Part shown: in pieces, positions 16,840 to 26,418 of the stretch
Position numbering within the stretch: the first letter of the stretch is position 1
How the letters are laid out: every line of letters starts with the position of its first letter
Origin: Pseudomonas marvdashtae
GTDB lineage: Bacteria; Pseudomonadota; Gammaproteobacteria; Pseudomonadales; Pseudomonadaceae
Length of the DNA stretch: 64,000 nt
NCBI RefSeq assembly: GCF_014268655.2
Contig: NZ_JABWQX020000001.1
Span: 4,060,001-4,124,000, forward strand
Reading direction: 5' to 3'
Made by a program: the position numbers and the translations under genes
Notes under the pieces: model-generated
What the model was told of the DNA's origin: nothing
The model's input: the letters and a program-made list of their open reading frames with translations, nothing else
Database searches by the model: none

Positions 16840-17372
16840 GGCTTGGCCTCATCCACCAGGGCCTGATACTTGGCCGCCAGTTTCTCGCGCCAGACCTGTT
16901 CGTCGATCACGCCGACAAACTTGTCGCGAATGATGCCCTTGGCGTCGATGAAGAACGTTTCCGGCGCGCCATAGACGCCCAGGTTCAGGCCGAGGGTGCC
17001 TTCTTCGTCGCGGATGTCCAATTGATAAGGGTTGTGGAACTCGGCCAGCCACTTGAGGGCATCGGCGTTGACGTCCTTGTAGTTGACGCCGTAGATCACC
17101 ACGCCGTTCTGGGCCAGTTTGTTCAGCACCGGGTGCTCGACCCGGCAGGAAATGCACCAGGTGCCCCAGACATTGACCAGCGCCGGCTTGCCCAGCAGGT
17201 CGGCGCGGGTCAGGGTCTTGTCACCTTGCACGGAGGGCAAGGAAAACTCCGGGAACGGCTTGCCGATCATCGCCGAGGGCAACTCGCTCGGATTCAGATA
17301 CAGCCCACGGTACAAAAACACCGCCATCAACAGGAACAGCGCCAGCGGCAACACCATCAACCAACGTTTCAT
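16836..17372 (-). CDS. ccmG: Thiol:disulfide interchange protein CcmG/DsbE
   Basis: 178 residues. An N-terminal membrane anchor spans about 4-21. The thioredoxin domain has VNVWGTWCISCRVEHP with Cys73 and Cys76, and a cis-Pro region GVYGAPETFFID. It supplies electrons to CcmH and apocytochrome c in the periplasm. ATGA-type overlaps join it to ccmF and ccmH. Confidence 0.92.
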   Translation of the reverse strand: MKRWLMVLPLALFLLMAVFLYRGLYLNPSELPSAMIGKPFPEFSLPSVQGDKTLTRADLLGKPALVNVWGTWCISCRVEHPVLNKLAQNGVVIYGVNYKDVNADALKWLAEFHNPYQLDIRDEEGTLGLNLGVYGAPETFFIDAKGIIRDKFVGVIDEQVWREKLAAKYQALVDEAKP

Positions 17373-19354
17373 GCAGTGGCTCCATTCACACCCAGGGCTT
17401 CACGCACCCGAGCTTTCACCTTGACTCGATAACGCCGGTCCAGCGCCGCCAGCACCCCACCCAAGCCGGTGAGCAAGCCACCGAACCAGATCCAGCGCAC
17501 GAACGGCTTGACGTGGACCCGCACCGCCCACGCGCCATCACCCAGGGATTCGCCCAGCGCCACGTAAAGATCGCGGGTGAAACCGGCATCGATCCCGGCT
17601 TCGGTCATGACCGAGTTCTGCACGGTGTAGAGGCGTTTTTCCGGATGCAGCACGGTGATTTCCTGGCCGTTGCGAATGACCCGCACGGTGGCTTTGTCGG
17701 AGGTGAAGTTCGGGCCTTCGAAGTGTTTGGCGCCCTCGAAGACGAACTGATAACCGCCCAGGTCCATGGACTCGCCCGGCGCCAGGCGCAGGTCGCGCTC
17801 GGCGCTGTTCTGGCTGGACAACACCACGCCCAAGGCACAGACGGCGATGCCCAAGTGAGCGATCTGCATGCCCCAATAACTGCGGGTCAGCGTCGGCAGG
17901 CCCTTGATCAGGCCTTTGTGGCGGGTCTTGTCGAAGATGTCCCGCACACCGGCCAGCAACACCCAGGCCGCCAGCGCAAACGTTGCCAGCACCGCCCAGT
18001 TGAAGTCGCCATAGGCAACGCCAGCCACCACGGCCAGGGCAGCCGTGCCCAGCAGCACCGGTGTCAACATGCCTACCAGCCATTTCACCGGCGTGTCTTT
18101 CCAGCGCACCAGCATGCCGACCGCCATCACCACCATCAGGATCGCCATCAGCGGGATGAACAACGCGTTGAAGTACGGCGGGCCGACCGACAGCTTGGCC
18201 CCGGACAATGCGTCGAGCACCAGCGGGTACAACGTCCCCAGCAGGATCATCGACGCCGCCACCACCAACACCAGGTTGTTGCCCAGCAGCAGGGTTTCCC
18301 GTGACCAGAGGTTAAAGCCAACCTGACTCTTCACCACCGGGGCACGCAGGGCGAACAGGGTCAGCGAACCACCGACCACGAACAGCAGGAACATCAGGAT
18401 GAACACACCGCGCTCAGGGTCCGAGGCAAAGGCATGCACCGACGTCAGCACGCCGGAACGCACCAGGAACGTGCCCAACAGGCTCAAGGAGAAGGCCGCG
18501 ATGGCCAGCAACACGGTCCAGCTCTTGAATACGCCGCGCTTTTCGGTAACGGCCAAGGAGTGGATCAACGCCGTACCGACCAGCCATGGCATGAACGAGG
18601 CGTTTTCCACCGGGTCCCAGAACCACCAGCCGCCCCAACCGAGCTCGTAGTAGGCCCACCACGAACCGAGGGTGATGCCGATGCCGAGGAAGGCCCAGGC
18701 AACGATGGTCCACGGGCGCGACCAGCGAGCCCAGGCCGCATCGAGGCGACCCCCGAGCAACGCGGCGATGGCGAAGGCGAAGGCCACGGAGAATCCGACG
18801 TAGCCCATGTAGAGCATCGGTGGATGGACAATCAGGCCGATGTCCTGGAGCAACGGATTGAGGTCGCGACCGTCCATTGGCACTTGCGGCAGGATGCGCT
18901 CGAACGGGTTGGAGGTGACGATCAGGAACAGCAGGAAACCGATGCTGATCATGCCCATGATCGCCAGCACGCGGGCGAGCATCACTTGCGGCAATTGCCG
19001 GGAGAACACCGAGACCGCAAAGGTCCAGCCGGCGAGAATCAACGCCCAGAGCAACAGCGACCCTTCGTGAGCGCCCCACACCGCGCTGAACTTGTAGTAC
19101 CAGGGCAAGGCACTGTTGGAGTTGCTGGCGACATAGGCCACGGAAAAATCATCGGCCATGAACGCGTAGGTCAGGCAACCGAAGGAAAACAGCATGAACG
19201 CGAACTGCCCCCATGCCGCCGGCTGGGCCAGGCTCATCCACAAACGGTCGCCACGCCAGGCACCGAGCAACGGCACCACTGCCTGCACCACGGAAAAACA
19301 CAAGGCCAGGATCATCGCCAGGTGGCCCAACTCGGGAATAAAGAGACCGGTCAT
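17369..19354 (-). CDS. ccmF: Heme lyase CcmF
   Basis: 661 residues with many membrane helices. The heme-handling tryptophan-rich motif GWGGWWFWDPVENASFMPWL is at 239-258. Conserved His residues appear in WGAHEGSLL (about 95), VHPPMLYMGY (about 177) and AVTEKRG-type loops, as expected for CcmF. It ligates heme delivered by CcmE to apocytochrome c. It starts 3 bases after the ccmE stop. Confidence 0.93.
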   Translation of the reverse strand: MTGLFIPELGHLAMILALCFSVVQAVVPLLGAWRGDRLWMSLAQPAAWGQFAFMLFSFGCLTYAFMADDFSVAYVASNSNSALPWYYKFSAVWGAHEGSLLLWALILAGWTFAVSVFSRQLPQVMLARVLAIMGMISIGFLLFLIVTSNPFERILPQVPMDGRDLNPLLQDIGLIVHPPMLYMGYVGFSVAFAFAIAALLGGRLDAAWARWSRPWTIVAWAFLGIGITLGSWWAYYELGWGGWWFWDPVENASFMPWLVGTALIHSLAVTEKRGVFKSWTVLLAIAAFSLSLLGTFLVRSGVLTSVHAFASDPERGVFILMFLLFVVGGSLTLFALRAPVVKSQVGFNLWSRETLLLGNNLVLVVAASMILLGTLYPLVLDALSGAKLSVGPPYFNALFIPLMAILMVVMAVGMLVRWKDTPVKWLVGMLTPVLLGTAALAVVAGVAYGDFNWAVLATFALAAWVLLAGVRDIFDKTRHKGLIKGLPTLTRSYWGMQIAHLGIAVCALGVVLSSQNSAERDLRLAPGESMDLGGYQFVFEGAKHFEGPNFTSDKATVRVIRNGQEITVLHPEKRLYTVQNSVMTEAGIDAGFTRDLYVALGESLGDGAWAVRVHVKPFVRWIWFGGLLTGLGGVLAALDRRYRVKVKARVREALGVNGATA

Positions 19355-19357
19355 CGA

Positions 19358-19813
19358 TCAACCCTCCTTCACGGGAGCGGGCGCCGACTGGCCGCTGTCT
19401 TTCAAGGCCTTGGTCACTTCCGGCGGCATGTATTTCTCGTCGTGCTTGGCCAGCACTTCATCGGCCACTACCACGCCGTCGGCGTTGATCTTGCCCAGGG
19501 CGACGATGCCTTGCCCTTCGCGGAACAGGTCCGGCAGGATCCCGCGATAGGTGATGGTCACGGTCTTGTTGAAGTCGGTGACGTTGAACTTCACGTCCAG
19601 TGAATCGCCAGAGCGCACCAACGAGCCCTGTTCCACCATGCCGCCGGCGCGGATGCGGGTGTCCTCGGGCGCTTCGCCGTTGGCAATCTGGGTCGGCGTG
19701 TAGAACAGGTTGATGTTTTGCTGCAAAGCGCTCAGGGCCAGGCCGACCGCAGCGCCGACCCCGACGAGGATCGCAAGGATGATGACAAGACGTTTTTTGC
19801 GCAGCGGATTCAC
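19358..19813 (-). CDS. ccmE: Heme chaperone CcmE (GTG start)
   Basis: 151 residues from GTG 19813, which overlaps the ccmD TGA as GTGA; the longer ORF upstream lies in ccmD sequence. One membrane helix spans about 8-30. The periplasmic beta barrel ends with the heme-binding [10 protein letters not shown] segment, with His124 covalently binding heme and Tyr128 as axial ligand. It carries heme from CcmC to CcmF. Confidence 0.92.
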   Translation of the reverse strand: MNPLRKKRLVIILAILVGVGAAVGLALSALQQNINLFYTPTQIANGEAPEDTRIRAGGMVEQGSLVRSGDSLDVKFNVTDFNKTVTITYRGILPDLFREGQGIVALGKINADGVVVADEVLAKHDEKYMPPEVTKALKDSGQSAPAPVKEG

Positions 19814-19986
19814 TGACCGTTCTCCCGGCGCAGACGACGCGCCTCTTGTTGCAGATACCGCTTGCGGGCCAGGATCGGCGCCGCCACGTTGAGGGCCAGC
19901 ACCGCCAGGCAAATGCCATAGGCTGACCAGACATACAGGCCATGATGGCCCATGGCGAGGAAATCGCCGAATGACGCGAAACTCAT
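19810..19986 (-). CDS. ccmD: Cytochrome c maturation protein CcmD
   Basis: 58 residues ([20 protein letters not shown]...). It has one membrane helix and a basic C-terminus ([15 protein letters not shown]), the usual CcmD form. It helps release holo-CcmE from the CcmABC complex. Its ATG 19986 overlaps the ccmC stop, and its stop overlaps the ccmE GTG. Confidence 0.9.
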   Translation of the reverse strand: MSFASFGDFLAMGHHGLYVWSAYGICLAVLALNVAAPILARKRYLQQEARRLRRENGQ

Positions 19987-20738
19987 CGAGCGGCCTCCAG
20001 GCTGTTCTGTACTTCGGCCTTCACCCAGCTGGCCCGGGCTTCGCGCTTGAGCACTTCGAGGCGCATGCGCAGCAACAGCACCGCGCCGAAGAAACAGTAG
20101 AAACCCAGCGCTGTCAGCAACAGCGGCAGCCACATCTCCACCGGCATCGCCGGTTTTTCCGTGAGGGTGAACGTCGCGCCCTGGTGCAAGGTGTTCCACC
20201 ATTGCACCGAGTATTTGATGATCGGGATGTTGATCACGCCGACAATCGCCAGCACCGCGCAGGCCTTGGCGGCGCTATCACGATTGCTGATGGCGTTGCC
20301 CAGCGCAATAAGACCGAAGTACAGGAACAGCAGGATCAGCATCGACGTCAGTCGTGCATCCCAGACCCACCACGAGCCCCAGGTCGGCTTGCCCCAGATC
20401 GCCCCGGTGACCAGCGCCACGGCAGTCATCCAGGCGCCGATGGGCGCGGCGCATTGCAAGGCGACGTCGGCCAGTTTCATCTTCCACACCAGCCCGACCA
20501 CACCGCATACCGCCAGCATTACGTAGATGGACTGGGCCAGCATCGCCGTCGGAACATGGATGTAAATGATCCGAAAGCTGTTGCCTTGCTGGTAGTCCGG
20601 CGGCGCGAAGGCCAGGCCCCAGACCAGGCCGATGCCGATCAGCAACAGGGCGGCGACGCTCAGCCAAGGCAGCATTTTGCCGCTGATGCCGTAGAACCAT
20701 TTGGGTGAGCCGAGCTTATGAAACCAGGTCCAGTTCAT
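19983..20738 (-). CDS. ccmC: Heme transporter/lyase CcmC
   Basis: 251 residues from ATG 20738 ([16 protein letters not shown]), preferred over two upstream in-frame starts. There are six membrane helices. The heme motif [18 protein letters not shown] is at about 116-133, and conserved His residues occur in YIHVPTAM (about 60) and NTLHQG (about 184). It attaches heme to CcmE. Confidence 0.92.
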   Translation of the reverse strand: MNWTWFHKLGSPKWFYGISGKMLPWLSVAALLLIGIGLVWGLAFAPPDYQQGNSFRIIYIHVPTAMLAQSIYVMLAVCGVVGLVWKMKLADVALQCAAPIGAWMTAVALVTGAIWGKPTWGSWWVWDARLTSMLILLFLYFGLIALGNAISNRDSAAKACAVLAIVGVINIPIIKYSVQWWNTLHQGATFTLTEKPAMPVEMWLPLLLTALGFYCFFGAVLLLRMRLEVLKREARASWVKAEVQNSLEAAR

Positions 20739-20833
20739 TGCAGTTTCCATCACGGTCGCGGCTCGCCATCACGAGTCGCCAGGTCGGCCTTTACTTCAAG
20801 AAGAAGTGGTCAGTTTTTGACCAGGCCTCATTA

Positions 20834-21502
20834 TTATTCGCCGACGCTGATCTTCAGGCCAGCGGCTATTGCAAAGGGTGTCAGGGTTATCGCCAGGGCG
20901 GTCAGGCTCCCAAGCCACAGCAGGTAACCAGTCGCCGGCATGCCTTGCAACGCCGCCTGCAAGGCGCCGCTGCCCAGGATCAACACCGGGATGTACAACG
21001 GCAGGATCAGCAAGGCCAGCAACAGGCCGCCGCGCTTGAGCCCCACTGTCAACGCCGCGCCCACCGCGCCGAGCAGGCTCAGCACCGGCGTACCCAGCAG
21101 CAGCGACAACAGCAACACCGGCATGCATTCAGCGGGCAACCCCAGCATCATCGCCAGCAGTGGTGAAAGCAACACCAACGCCAGGCCGGAAAAAACCCAG
21201 TGTGCCAGTACCTTGGCCAAAACCAGAAGGGCCAGGGGGTGCGACGAAAGGACCCACTGTTCCAAGGAACCGTCTTCGAAATCGCTGCGGAAAAGCCCGT
21301 CCAGCGAGAGCAGGACCGATAAAAGCGCTGCCACCCAGACCAGCCCAGGCGACAAGGTTTGCAACAATTGAGTCCCTGGACCGACCGCCAACGGGAACAG
21401 CGCGATGACAATCGCAAAGAACACCAACGGGTTGGCCAGTTCGGCCGGACGGCGAAACAGCAGGCGCCCCTCACGGGCAAGCAACAGGCCAAACACACTC
21501 AT
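20834..21502 (-). CDS. ccmB: Heme exporter subunit CcmB
   Basis: 222 residues from ATG 21502 ([19 protein letters not shown]), forming ATGA with the ccmA stop. Six hydrophobic helices fit the ABC membrane subunit of CcmABC. The segment [15 protein letters not shown] is family typical. It is followed by a 95-base gap before ccmC, the largest break in the operon. Confidence 0.92.
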   Translation of the reverse strand: MSVFGLLLAREGRLLFRRPAELANPLVFFAIVIALFPLAVGPGTQLLQTLSPGLVWVAALLSVLLSLDGLFRSDFEDGSLEQWVLSSHPLALLVLAKVLAHWVFSGLALVLLSPLLAMMLGLPAECMPVLLLSLLLGTPVLSLLGAVGAALTVGLKRGGLLLALLILPLYIPVLILGSGALQAALQGMPATGYLLWLGSLTALAITLTPFAIAAGLKISVGE

Positions 21503-22134
21503 ACCGCCCAGTTCCCCAGATCGATGTTGCGATAACCGGACGGCATCCGGGCCAATGTGTGGTGAGTAGTCAAGATCACCATCCCACCGTTCTCGCAATG
21601 CCGGGCCAGATGTTCTTCAAGTTGCGCGACGCCCTGCTTGTCCAGGGCGGTGTAAGGTTCGTCGAGAATCCACAGCGGCGGGCTGTCGAGGTACAACCGG
21701 GCCAGGGCCACGCGGCGTTGCTGCCCGGCGGACAAGGTGTGGCTCGGCACATCTTCGAAGCCACGCAAACCTACCGCCGCCAAGGCCTGCCAGATCGCCT
21801 CGCGCCCGGCCGGCCGATGCAGCGCGCAGAGCCAACTGAGGTTTTCTTCAGGGGTCAGCAGATCCTTGATACCGGCGGCATGGCCGATCCATAGCAGGTT
21901 GCGGGCCAGCTCGCTGCGCTGGCTGTGCAAAGGATGGCCATTGAGCAACACCTCGCCGGCGGTGGGCTGCATCAACCCGGCCAGCAGGCGCAACAGGCTG
22001 GTCTTGCCGCTGCCGTTGGGCCCACTGATCTGCACCATATCGCCACGGGAGAGTCTCAATTCGAGATTTTCGAAAAGCAGTCGCAGGTCTCGCTCACAGG
22101 CGAGGCCAACGGTTTGCAAGAGAGGACTGGTCAA
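21499..22134 (-). CDS. ccmA: Heme exporter ATPase CcmA
   Basis: 211 residues. Walker [13 protein letters not shown] is at 37-48, the signature [14 protein letters not shown] at about 133-146, and Walker [13 protein letters not shown] at about 153-164. It powers release of holo-CcmE from CcmC. It is the first gene of ccmABCDEFGHI and lies divergent to the fliK-like gene across 197 bases. Confidence 0.93.
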   Translation of the reverse strand: MTSPLLQTVGLACERDLRLLFENLELRLSRGDMVQISGPNGSGKTSLLRLLAGLMQPTAGEVLLNGHPLHSQRSELARNLLWIGHAAGIKDLLTPEENLSWLCALHRPAGREAIWQALAAVGLRGFEDVPSHTLSAGQQRRVALARLYLDSPPLWILDEPYTALDKQGVAQLEEHLARHCENGGMVILTTHHTLARMPSGYRNIDLGNWAV

Positions 22135-22285
22135 GGGATCACGGGCCTTATACGGTTCAAGTCGGCAATGCAGCGGCCGTTAAAGTGGTGCAGCATAGAT
22201 GCATTGATGGCCTGTTCCACAGAGCTGCGTCAACAAAAGCGAGGTTTTTGCCACTCCCTGGAAGGCGGGCGGCATTATACATGTG

Positions 22286-22308
22286 AAGCCCTACTCCCAA
22301 GAGGGCTT
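22286..22308 (+). promoter_or_regulatory. Hairpin upstream of the fliK-like gene
   Basis: AAGCCCT and AGGGCTT pair around ACTCCCAAG, about 23 bases before ATG 22332. It may be part of the 5' leader. The rest of the 22135-22331 gap holds no motif that I can assign with confidence. Confidence 0.35.
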
Positions 22309-22331
22309 ATTTCCCCAAGGTAAGACCGCAG

Positions 22332-23903
22332 ATGACAGGCGACATGAACATCCCGCCGCTGCCTCAGCCAACGGCAACCACGCGCATGCCAGCGGTGACT
22401 GGCGAGCTGCTCAAGCTGCTGGCGCCGGCTGAAGGCCTGATCGGGCCCGGCCAGACCGCCAAGGCCGAGGTGCTGTCGCTCAAACAGGCGGACCAGGCGT
22501 TTCAACTGCTGCTCAAGGTCACGTTGGAAAGCGGTCGCCAGGCCACGGTGCAGGCCACCAGCACCCAACCATTGCCGCAAGGCACCAGCCTGGCCGTGAC
22601 CCAACCGTCCGCCAGCAACCTGGCGATTACCGTGCAGCAGGCCCTGGCCTCCAGCGTTGCCACCTTGACCCGAATCGACACGACGCAACTGCCCGTGGGT
22701 ACGCTGCTGCAGGGCAAAGTGCTGACCAGCCAGGCGTTGCCGCAATTGCCCGGGCAACCGGCGGTGTATCGCTCGCTGGTGAGCCTGCTCAACACCGTCC
22801 AGGCCGGCAGTACGCTGGACATCGACAGCCCCCAGCCATTGCGCATCGGCACGCTGTTGAGTGCCCAGGTGCAAGATGCCCAGACGTTGAAATTCGTTCC
22901 CCTGAGCAATCGCCAGGAGCAATTGGCGGTGAGCCAGCAACTGGTGACGCAAGTGAGCCGCCAGGGTTCGCTGGACGGCTTGCTCACCGCCCTGCAAAAC
23001 CTTCCCGCTAGCGACGACGCCGGGCCCGAGCTGCGCGCCGCCGTCACACGGCTGTTGGCCAATCTGCCCGACATGCAGCAACTGAGCAGCCCCAAGGGCC
23101 TGGCCCAGGCCATGGTCGCCAGTGGCGTGTTCCTGGAAAGCAAACTGCTGGCCGGTCAACCGCCGAGCCTGGCGCCGGACATGAAAGGCGACCTATTGAA
23201 GCTGATCGCCCAACTGACACCGGCCCTGCCCGCCTCCACCAACCTTACCGCGGTCATCGCCGCCAATACTTTGGCCCAGGCACTGCCCAGCTTCGTGCGC
23301 AGCGCCCTGGGCATGCTCGGCCAAGTCAGCGCCAAGCCGCAACCGACAGTCTTCCCCCTGCCGTCGCGACTGCTCAAAGGCCAAGACGAAGAAGGCGATC
23401 TGGAACATCTGTTGCGCCTGGCGGCTGCCGCCGTGTCGCGCCTGCAAAGCCATCAATTGTCGAGCCTGGAGCAAACCGGGCTGACCGACGACGGTCGGCT
23501 GATGAGCACTTGGCAGTTGGAGATACCGATGCGCAACCTGCAGGACATCGTGCCGTTGCAGGTCAAGTTCCAACGCGAGGAAACCCCGCCCCGGGAACAG
23601 CCCGATGAACGCCGGGAACAACACGAACCGAAACAGCAGCTCTGGCGAGTAGAGCTGGCGTTCGATATGGAGCCGCTGGGGCCGCTGCAGATCCAGGCGC
23701 AGTTGCTCAGCGGCAGCCTGTCCAGCCAGTTATGGGCGCAAAGGCCGTACACCGCGAGCCTGATCGAAAGCAACCTGGCCGCGTTGCGTGAACGCCTGGT
23801 GACGTGCGGGCTGAACGTCGGCGAACTGGACTGCCACGTCGGCACTCCGCCTCAAGGCCCGAAGACTCGCCTGGAACAACGCTGGGTGGATGAAACCGCA
23901 TGA
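22332..23903 (+). CDS. FliK-like hook-length control domain protein
   Basis: 523 residues from ATG 22332 (an alternative ATG is at 22344). Most of it is Gln/Leu/Ala/Pro-rich and low in charge, as in FliK rulers. The C-terminal about 85 residues (WRVELAFDMEPLGPLQIQAQ, then SQLWAQRPYTASLIESNLA) form the FliK substrate-switch domain. It is distinct from the FliK encoded at 44635 inside the flagellar operon. Its stop overlaps the FlhB-like gene, so the two are coupled. Confidence 0.78.
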   Translation: MTGDMNIPPLPQPTATTRMPAVTGELLKLLAPAEGLIGPGQTAKAEVLSLKQADQAFQLLLKVTLESGRQATVQATSTQPLPQGTSLAVTQPSASNLAITVQQALASSVATLTRIDTTQLPVGTLLQGKVLTSQALPQLPGQPAVYRSLVSLLNTVQAGSTLDIDSPQPLRIGTLLSAQVQDAQTLKFVPLSNRQEQLAVSQQLVTQVSRQGSLDGLLTALQNLPASDDAGPELRAAVTRLLANLPDMQQLSSPKGLAQAMVASGVFLESKLLAGQPPSLAPDMKGDLLKLIAQLTPALPASTNLTAVIAANTLAQALPSFVRSALGMLGQVSAKPQPTVFPLPSRLLKGQDEEGDLEHLLRLAAAAVSRLQSHQLSSLEQTGLTDDGRLMSTWQLEIPMRNLQDIVPLQVKFQREETPPREQPDERREQHEPKQQLWRVELAFDMEPLGPLQIQAQLLSGSLSSQLWAQRPYTASLIESNLAALRERLVTCGLNVGELDCHVGTPPQGPKTRLEQRWVDETA

Positions 23904-24229
23904 CAACCCACACCGAACCCCGCCAGGCCATCGCCCTCAAGTACGACGGCCACCACGCCCCGACCCTCACCGCCAAGGGCGACGAAGCCCTGGCCGAGGA
24001 AATCCTGCGCATCGCCCGGGAAAGCGAAGTGCCGATCTACGAAAATGCCGAGTTGGTGAAGCTTCTGGCACGGATGGAGTTGGGCGACAGCATCCCGGAA
24101 GAGCTGTACCGCACGATTGCCGAGATCATTGCGTTTGCCTGGAACCTGAAGGGCAAGTTTCCCCAAGGGTTTGACCCGCATGCGCAGCCTGTCGAGAAGG
24201 ATGTGACGGATCGGGGGGATGATTACTGA
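23900..24229 (+). CDS. Free FlhB C-terminal-like domain (FlhX type)
   Basis: 109 residues. RQAIALKYDGHHAPTLTAKGDEALAEEILRIARESEVPIYENAEL (with conserved order) aligns with the cytosolic domain of FlhB/EscU after the cleavage site. The self-cleavage motif NPTH, present in the full FlhB at 39005-40141, is absent here. It has no membrane part. Such proteins can interact with the flagellar export gate and, in some species, partly replace the FlhB C-terminal fragment. It is coupled to the FliK-like gene by a 4-base overlap. Confidence 0.8.
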   Translation: MTTHTEPRQAIALKYDGHHAPTLTAKGDEALAEEILRIARESEVPIYENAELVKLLARMELGDSIPEELYRTIAEIIAFAWNLKGKFPQGFDPHAQPVEKDVTDRGDDY

Positions 24230-24246
24230 CCAGAGACGACGCTGCT

Positions 24247-24363
24247 CCCGTGGCGAGGGAGCTTGCTCCCGCTGGGTGGCGCAGCCGCCCCAAGTATGCA
24301 GCGACCGCCAAAAACTTAGGGCCGCTACGCGCCCCAGCGGGAGCAAGCTCCCTCGCCACGGGG
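24247..24363. repeat. REPIN (inverted REP pair)
   Basis: Two REP arms, CGTGGCGAGGGAGCTTGCTC and GAGCAAGCTCCCTCGCCACG, face each other around a spacer with its own short dyads. This is the usual Pseudomonas REP doublet that is mobilised by RAYT transposases encoded elsewhere. It lies between convergent genes. Confidence 0.85.
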
Positions 24364-24388
24364 AATGCGTTTCAAAGGCTACGGGTTG

Positions 24389-24472
24389 AAAAAAAAATCG
24401 CAACCTCCGGCAGGTCTTATAGAGGTATTTGAACCTCTATAGGCACCGCCAAAGGCTGCGATCTCTTGCAGC
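24389..24472. repeat. Degenerate inverted repeat pair
   Basis: AAAATCGCAACCTCCGGCAG and AAAGGCTGCGATCTCTTGCA are opposed, with CTTATAGAGGT and ACCTCTATAG between them. The flanks resemble a second Pseudomonas repeat family with the core GCTGCGATCTTTT. It could also serve as the terminator region of the convergent transcripts. Confidence 0.5.
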
Positions 24473-24488
24473 TTGCCGCTCAAAGCAA

Positions 24489-24884
24489 TCAACCGCCCTT
24501 GTGCAACTTGCTCATCAACTCCGCCTCGGCCTGGGTCAGGCCGCAGGCTTGGGTCAGTTCGTCGACGCTGGCGCCCATGCCGACCAGTCGGGCGGCTTGG
24601 GCGAAGGACAGGCTGGAGGGGTCGCGTTGTTCCAGTTGCGCCAACTTGTCCGGCAACGGCGCGACGACGGCACGCAGCTCATGGAGCGCTTCGCCCATGC
24701 GCACGGTGCCGTTCTGGTAATCGTCGACGCGCTTGGCCAGGTCGCGGATGCGCTGGTCGCGCAGCGCATCGCCCTGGGCCTGCTCAGCGGCGATCTGCCG
24801 CTGGGCGCGGATGTACGCCACGAACATCGCCAGCGTGCCTGCCCAGAAAAGGAACAGGACAATGACTGCTACCTCAAGAATCAA
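24489..24884 (-). CDS. DUF2802 membrane-anchored protein at end of chemotaxis operon
   Basis: 131 residues. An N-terminal membrane helix (ILEVAVIVLFLFWAGTLAMFVAY) is followed by a cytosolic helical part. The C-terminal ARLVGMGASVDELTQACGLTQAEAELM segment is an HTH-like DUF2802 motif. It is regularly the last gene after cheW in Pseudomonas chemotaxis operons. It starts one base after the cheW stop. Function unknown. Confidence 0.8.
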   Translation of the reverse strand: MILEVAVIVLFLFWAGTLAMFVAYIRAQRQIAAEQAQGDALRDQRIRDLAKRVDDYQNGTVRMGEALHELRAVVAPLPDKLAQLEQRDPSSLSFAQAARLVGMGASVDELTQACGLTQAEAELMSKLHKGG

Positions 24885-24885
24885 A

Positions 24886-25371
24886 TCAGATACTCTCCAG
24901 TTCCGACCACTCTTCTTCGCTCATCATCTTGTCCAGTTCAACCAGGATCAGCAACTCGTTGTTCTTGTTGCACACGCCCTGGATGAACTTGGCGGACTCT
25001 TCGTTACCCACGTTCGGCGCCGTCTCGATTTCTGACTGACGCAGGTAAACCACTTCGGCAACGCTGTCGACCATGATGCCAACCACTTGCTTGTCGGCTT
25101 CGATGATGACGATCCGGGTATTGTCGCTGATCTCGGCGTTTTGCAGGCCGAAGCGCTGACGGGTATCGATCACCGTGACCACGTTGCCACGCAGGTTGAT
25201 GATCCCCAGTACATAACTTGGCGCACCTGGAACCGGGGCGATCTCGGTATAGCGCAGCACTTCCTGAACGCGCATCACGTTGATGCCGTACGTTTCGTTA
25301 TCGAGCTTGAAGGTCACCCATTGCAGAATCGGATCTTCAGAACCCTTTTGAGACGACGCTTTATCATTCAT
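24886..25371 (-). CDS. cheW: Chemotaxis coupling protein CheW
   Basis: 161 residues. A single CheW SH3-like domain covers about 16-155, with WVTFKLDNETYGINVMRVQEV, the conserved GIINLRGNVVTVIDTRQRF, and the receptor/CheA interface VDSVAEVVYL. It links chemoreceptors to CheA in polar arrays. It is near the end of the che operon after parP. Confidence 0.93.
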   Translation of the reverse strand: MNDKASSQKGSEDPILQWVTFKLDNETYGINVMRVQEVLRYTEIAPVPGAPSYVLGIINLRGNVVTVIDTRQRFGLQNAEISDNTRIVIIEADKQVVGIMVDSVAEVVYLRQSEIETAPNVGNEESAKFIQGVCNKNNELLILVELDKMMSEEEWSELESI

Positions 25372-25443
25372 ACCCTGACCCCTCGAAAAACCGCCTGTGG
25401 CGGTGTGTGTTCTGTCCGGCGGCGCCCTGCGCCACCGGTTGTC

Positions 25444-26322
25444 TTATATTGGTTTGCGGACCGGCTTGGCGCCGTCCAGGTGTTTTGCCCCGCCGCTGGC
25501 GATCAGCTCCGCCAGTTCGGAAACGTCCAGCAAGGCGCACATGTGTTCGATCACCGTACCGGCCAGCCATGGCCGTTGCCCTCGATGGCTGCGCCATTTG
25601 ATTTCGTTCGGGTCCAGGCGCAGCGAACGGCTGACCTGGTGCACCGCCAAACCCCACTCGTAACCCTGCACTGAAATCACGTACTGCAGGCCCTGGCGAA
25701 AATCATCGCGATAACGGTCCGGCATGACCCAACGCGCGGTATCCAGCACTTTCAAGTTGCCGGCCTGGCTCGGCAGGATCCCGAGGAACCACTCCGGCTG
25801 GCCGAACAACGGTGTCAATTCCTGGCCAGCCAGGGAATAAATCGATCCCAGGCAGACCAACGGCACCGCCAGGGTCAACCCGGCGACATCGAACAACAGG
25901 CACTCGAACGGCTCGGCAGCCCACGCCGGACGGTCATCGCCCGGCACCGGCGGCGGCGGACTGCTCGGCGGCAGGTAGATTTCCACCACCGGCGTCGCCA
26001 GGCCTTGCAACAACGGTGCGACGGTCGAAACCGGCGCCAGGATCGGCGCAGGCGCTTGCATCACCGCCACCTGCGGCTTGCTGGTCGGCGCCTCGAGCAC
26101 TGCGGCAGCCACTGGCGGCCGTGCATCACGGGCCTGCTCTTCGAGCACCGCCGCCTGGAACTCATCCAGCACCGCTTCAGGCTCGGCTTCGACCGGCCCG
26201 GGCAACGCCTCGGCCGCAGTCGGCTGCGCCGGTAATTCTTCAGTCGCTTCCTGCAATAGCCCGTCCAGATAGGACTGCAAGGCCATTTGCGGACGCGAGG
26301 TTGTCTTGATCGGGCGGTTCAT
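25444..26322 (-). CDS. parP: ParP-like CheW-domain protein (polar chemotaxis array localisation)
   Basis: 292 residues from ATG 26322 (MNRPIKTTSRPQM). A helical N-terminus and a Pro/Ala-rich linker (about 30-150) precede a C-terminal CheW-like domain at about 150-285 (FECLLFDVAGLTLAVPLVCLG, AGNLKVLDTARWV). In Vibrio, ParP binds CheA and the ParA-like ParC to keep arrays at the pole. The gene directly follows parC here, which supports the assignment. Confidence 0.82.
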   Translation of the reverse strand: MNRPIKTTSRPQMALQSYLDGLLQEATEELPAQPTAAEALPGPVEAEPEAVLDEFQAAVLEEQARDARPPVAAAVLEAPTSKPQVAVMQAPAPILAPVSTVAPLLQGLATPVVEIYLPPSSPPPPVPGDDRPAWAAEPFECLLFDVAGLTLAVPLVCLGSIYSLAGQELTPLFGQPEWFLGILPSQAGNLKVLDTARWVMPDRYRDDFRQGLQYVISVQGYEWGLAVHQVSRSLRLDPNEIKWRSHRGQRPWLAGTVIEHMCALLDVSELAELIASGGAKHLDGAKPVRKPI

Positions 26323-26418
26323 AGGAACTGTGCGCCACTTGAAAAGGTTATCGGCATGGATACGGCAGGACTTGAGCGCCCGCAAGCGAACACAACGTCA
26401 ATGGAGAACCTCATCACC

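Noticed and set aside
24247..24363. CRISPR-like repeat
   Set aside because: Only two opposed arms, not direct repeats with regular spacers; it is a REPIN.
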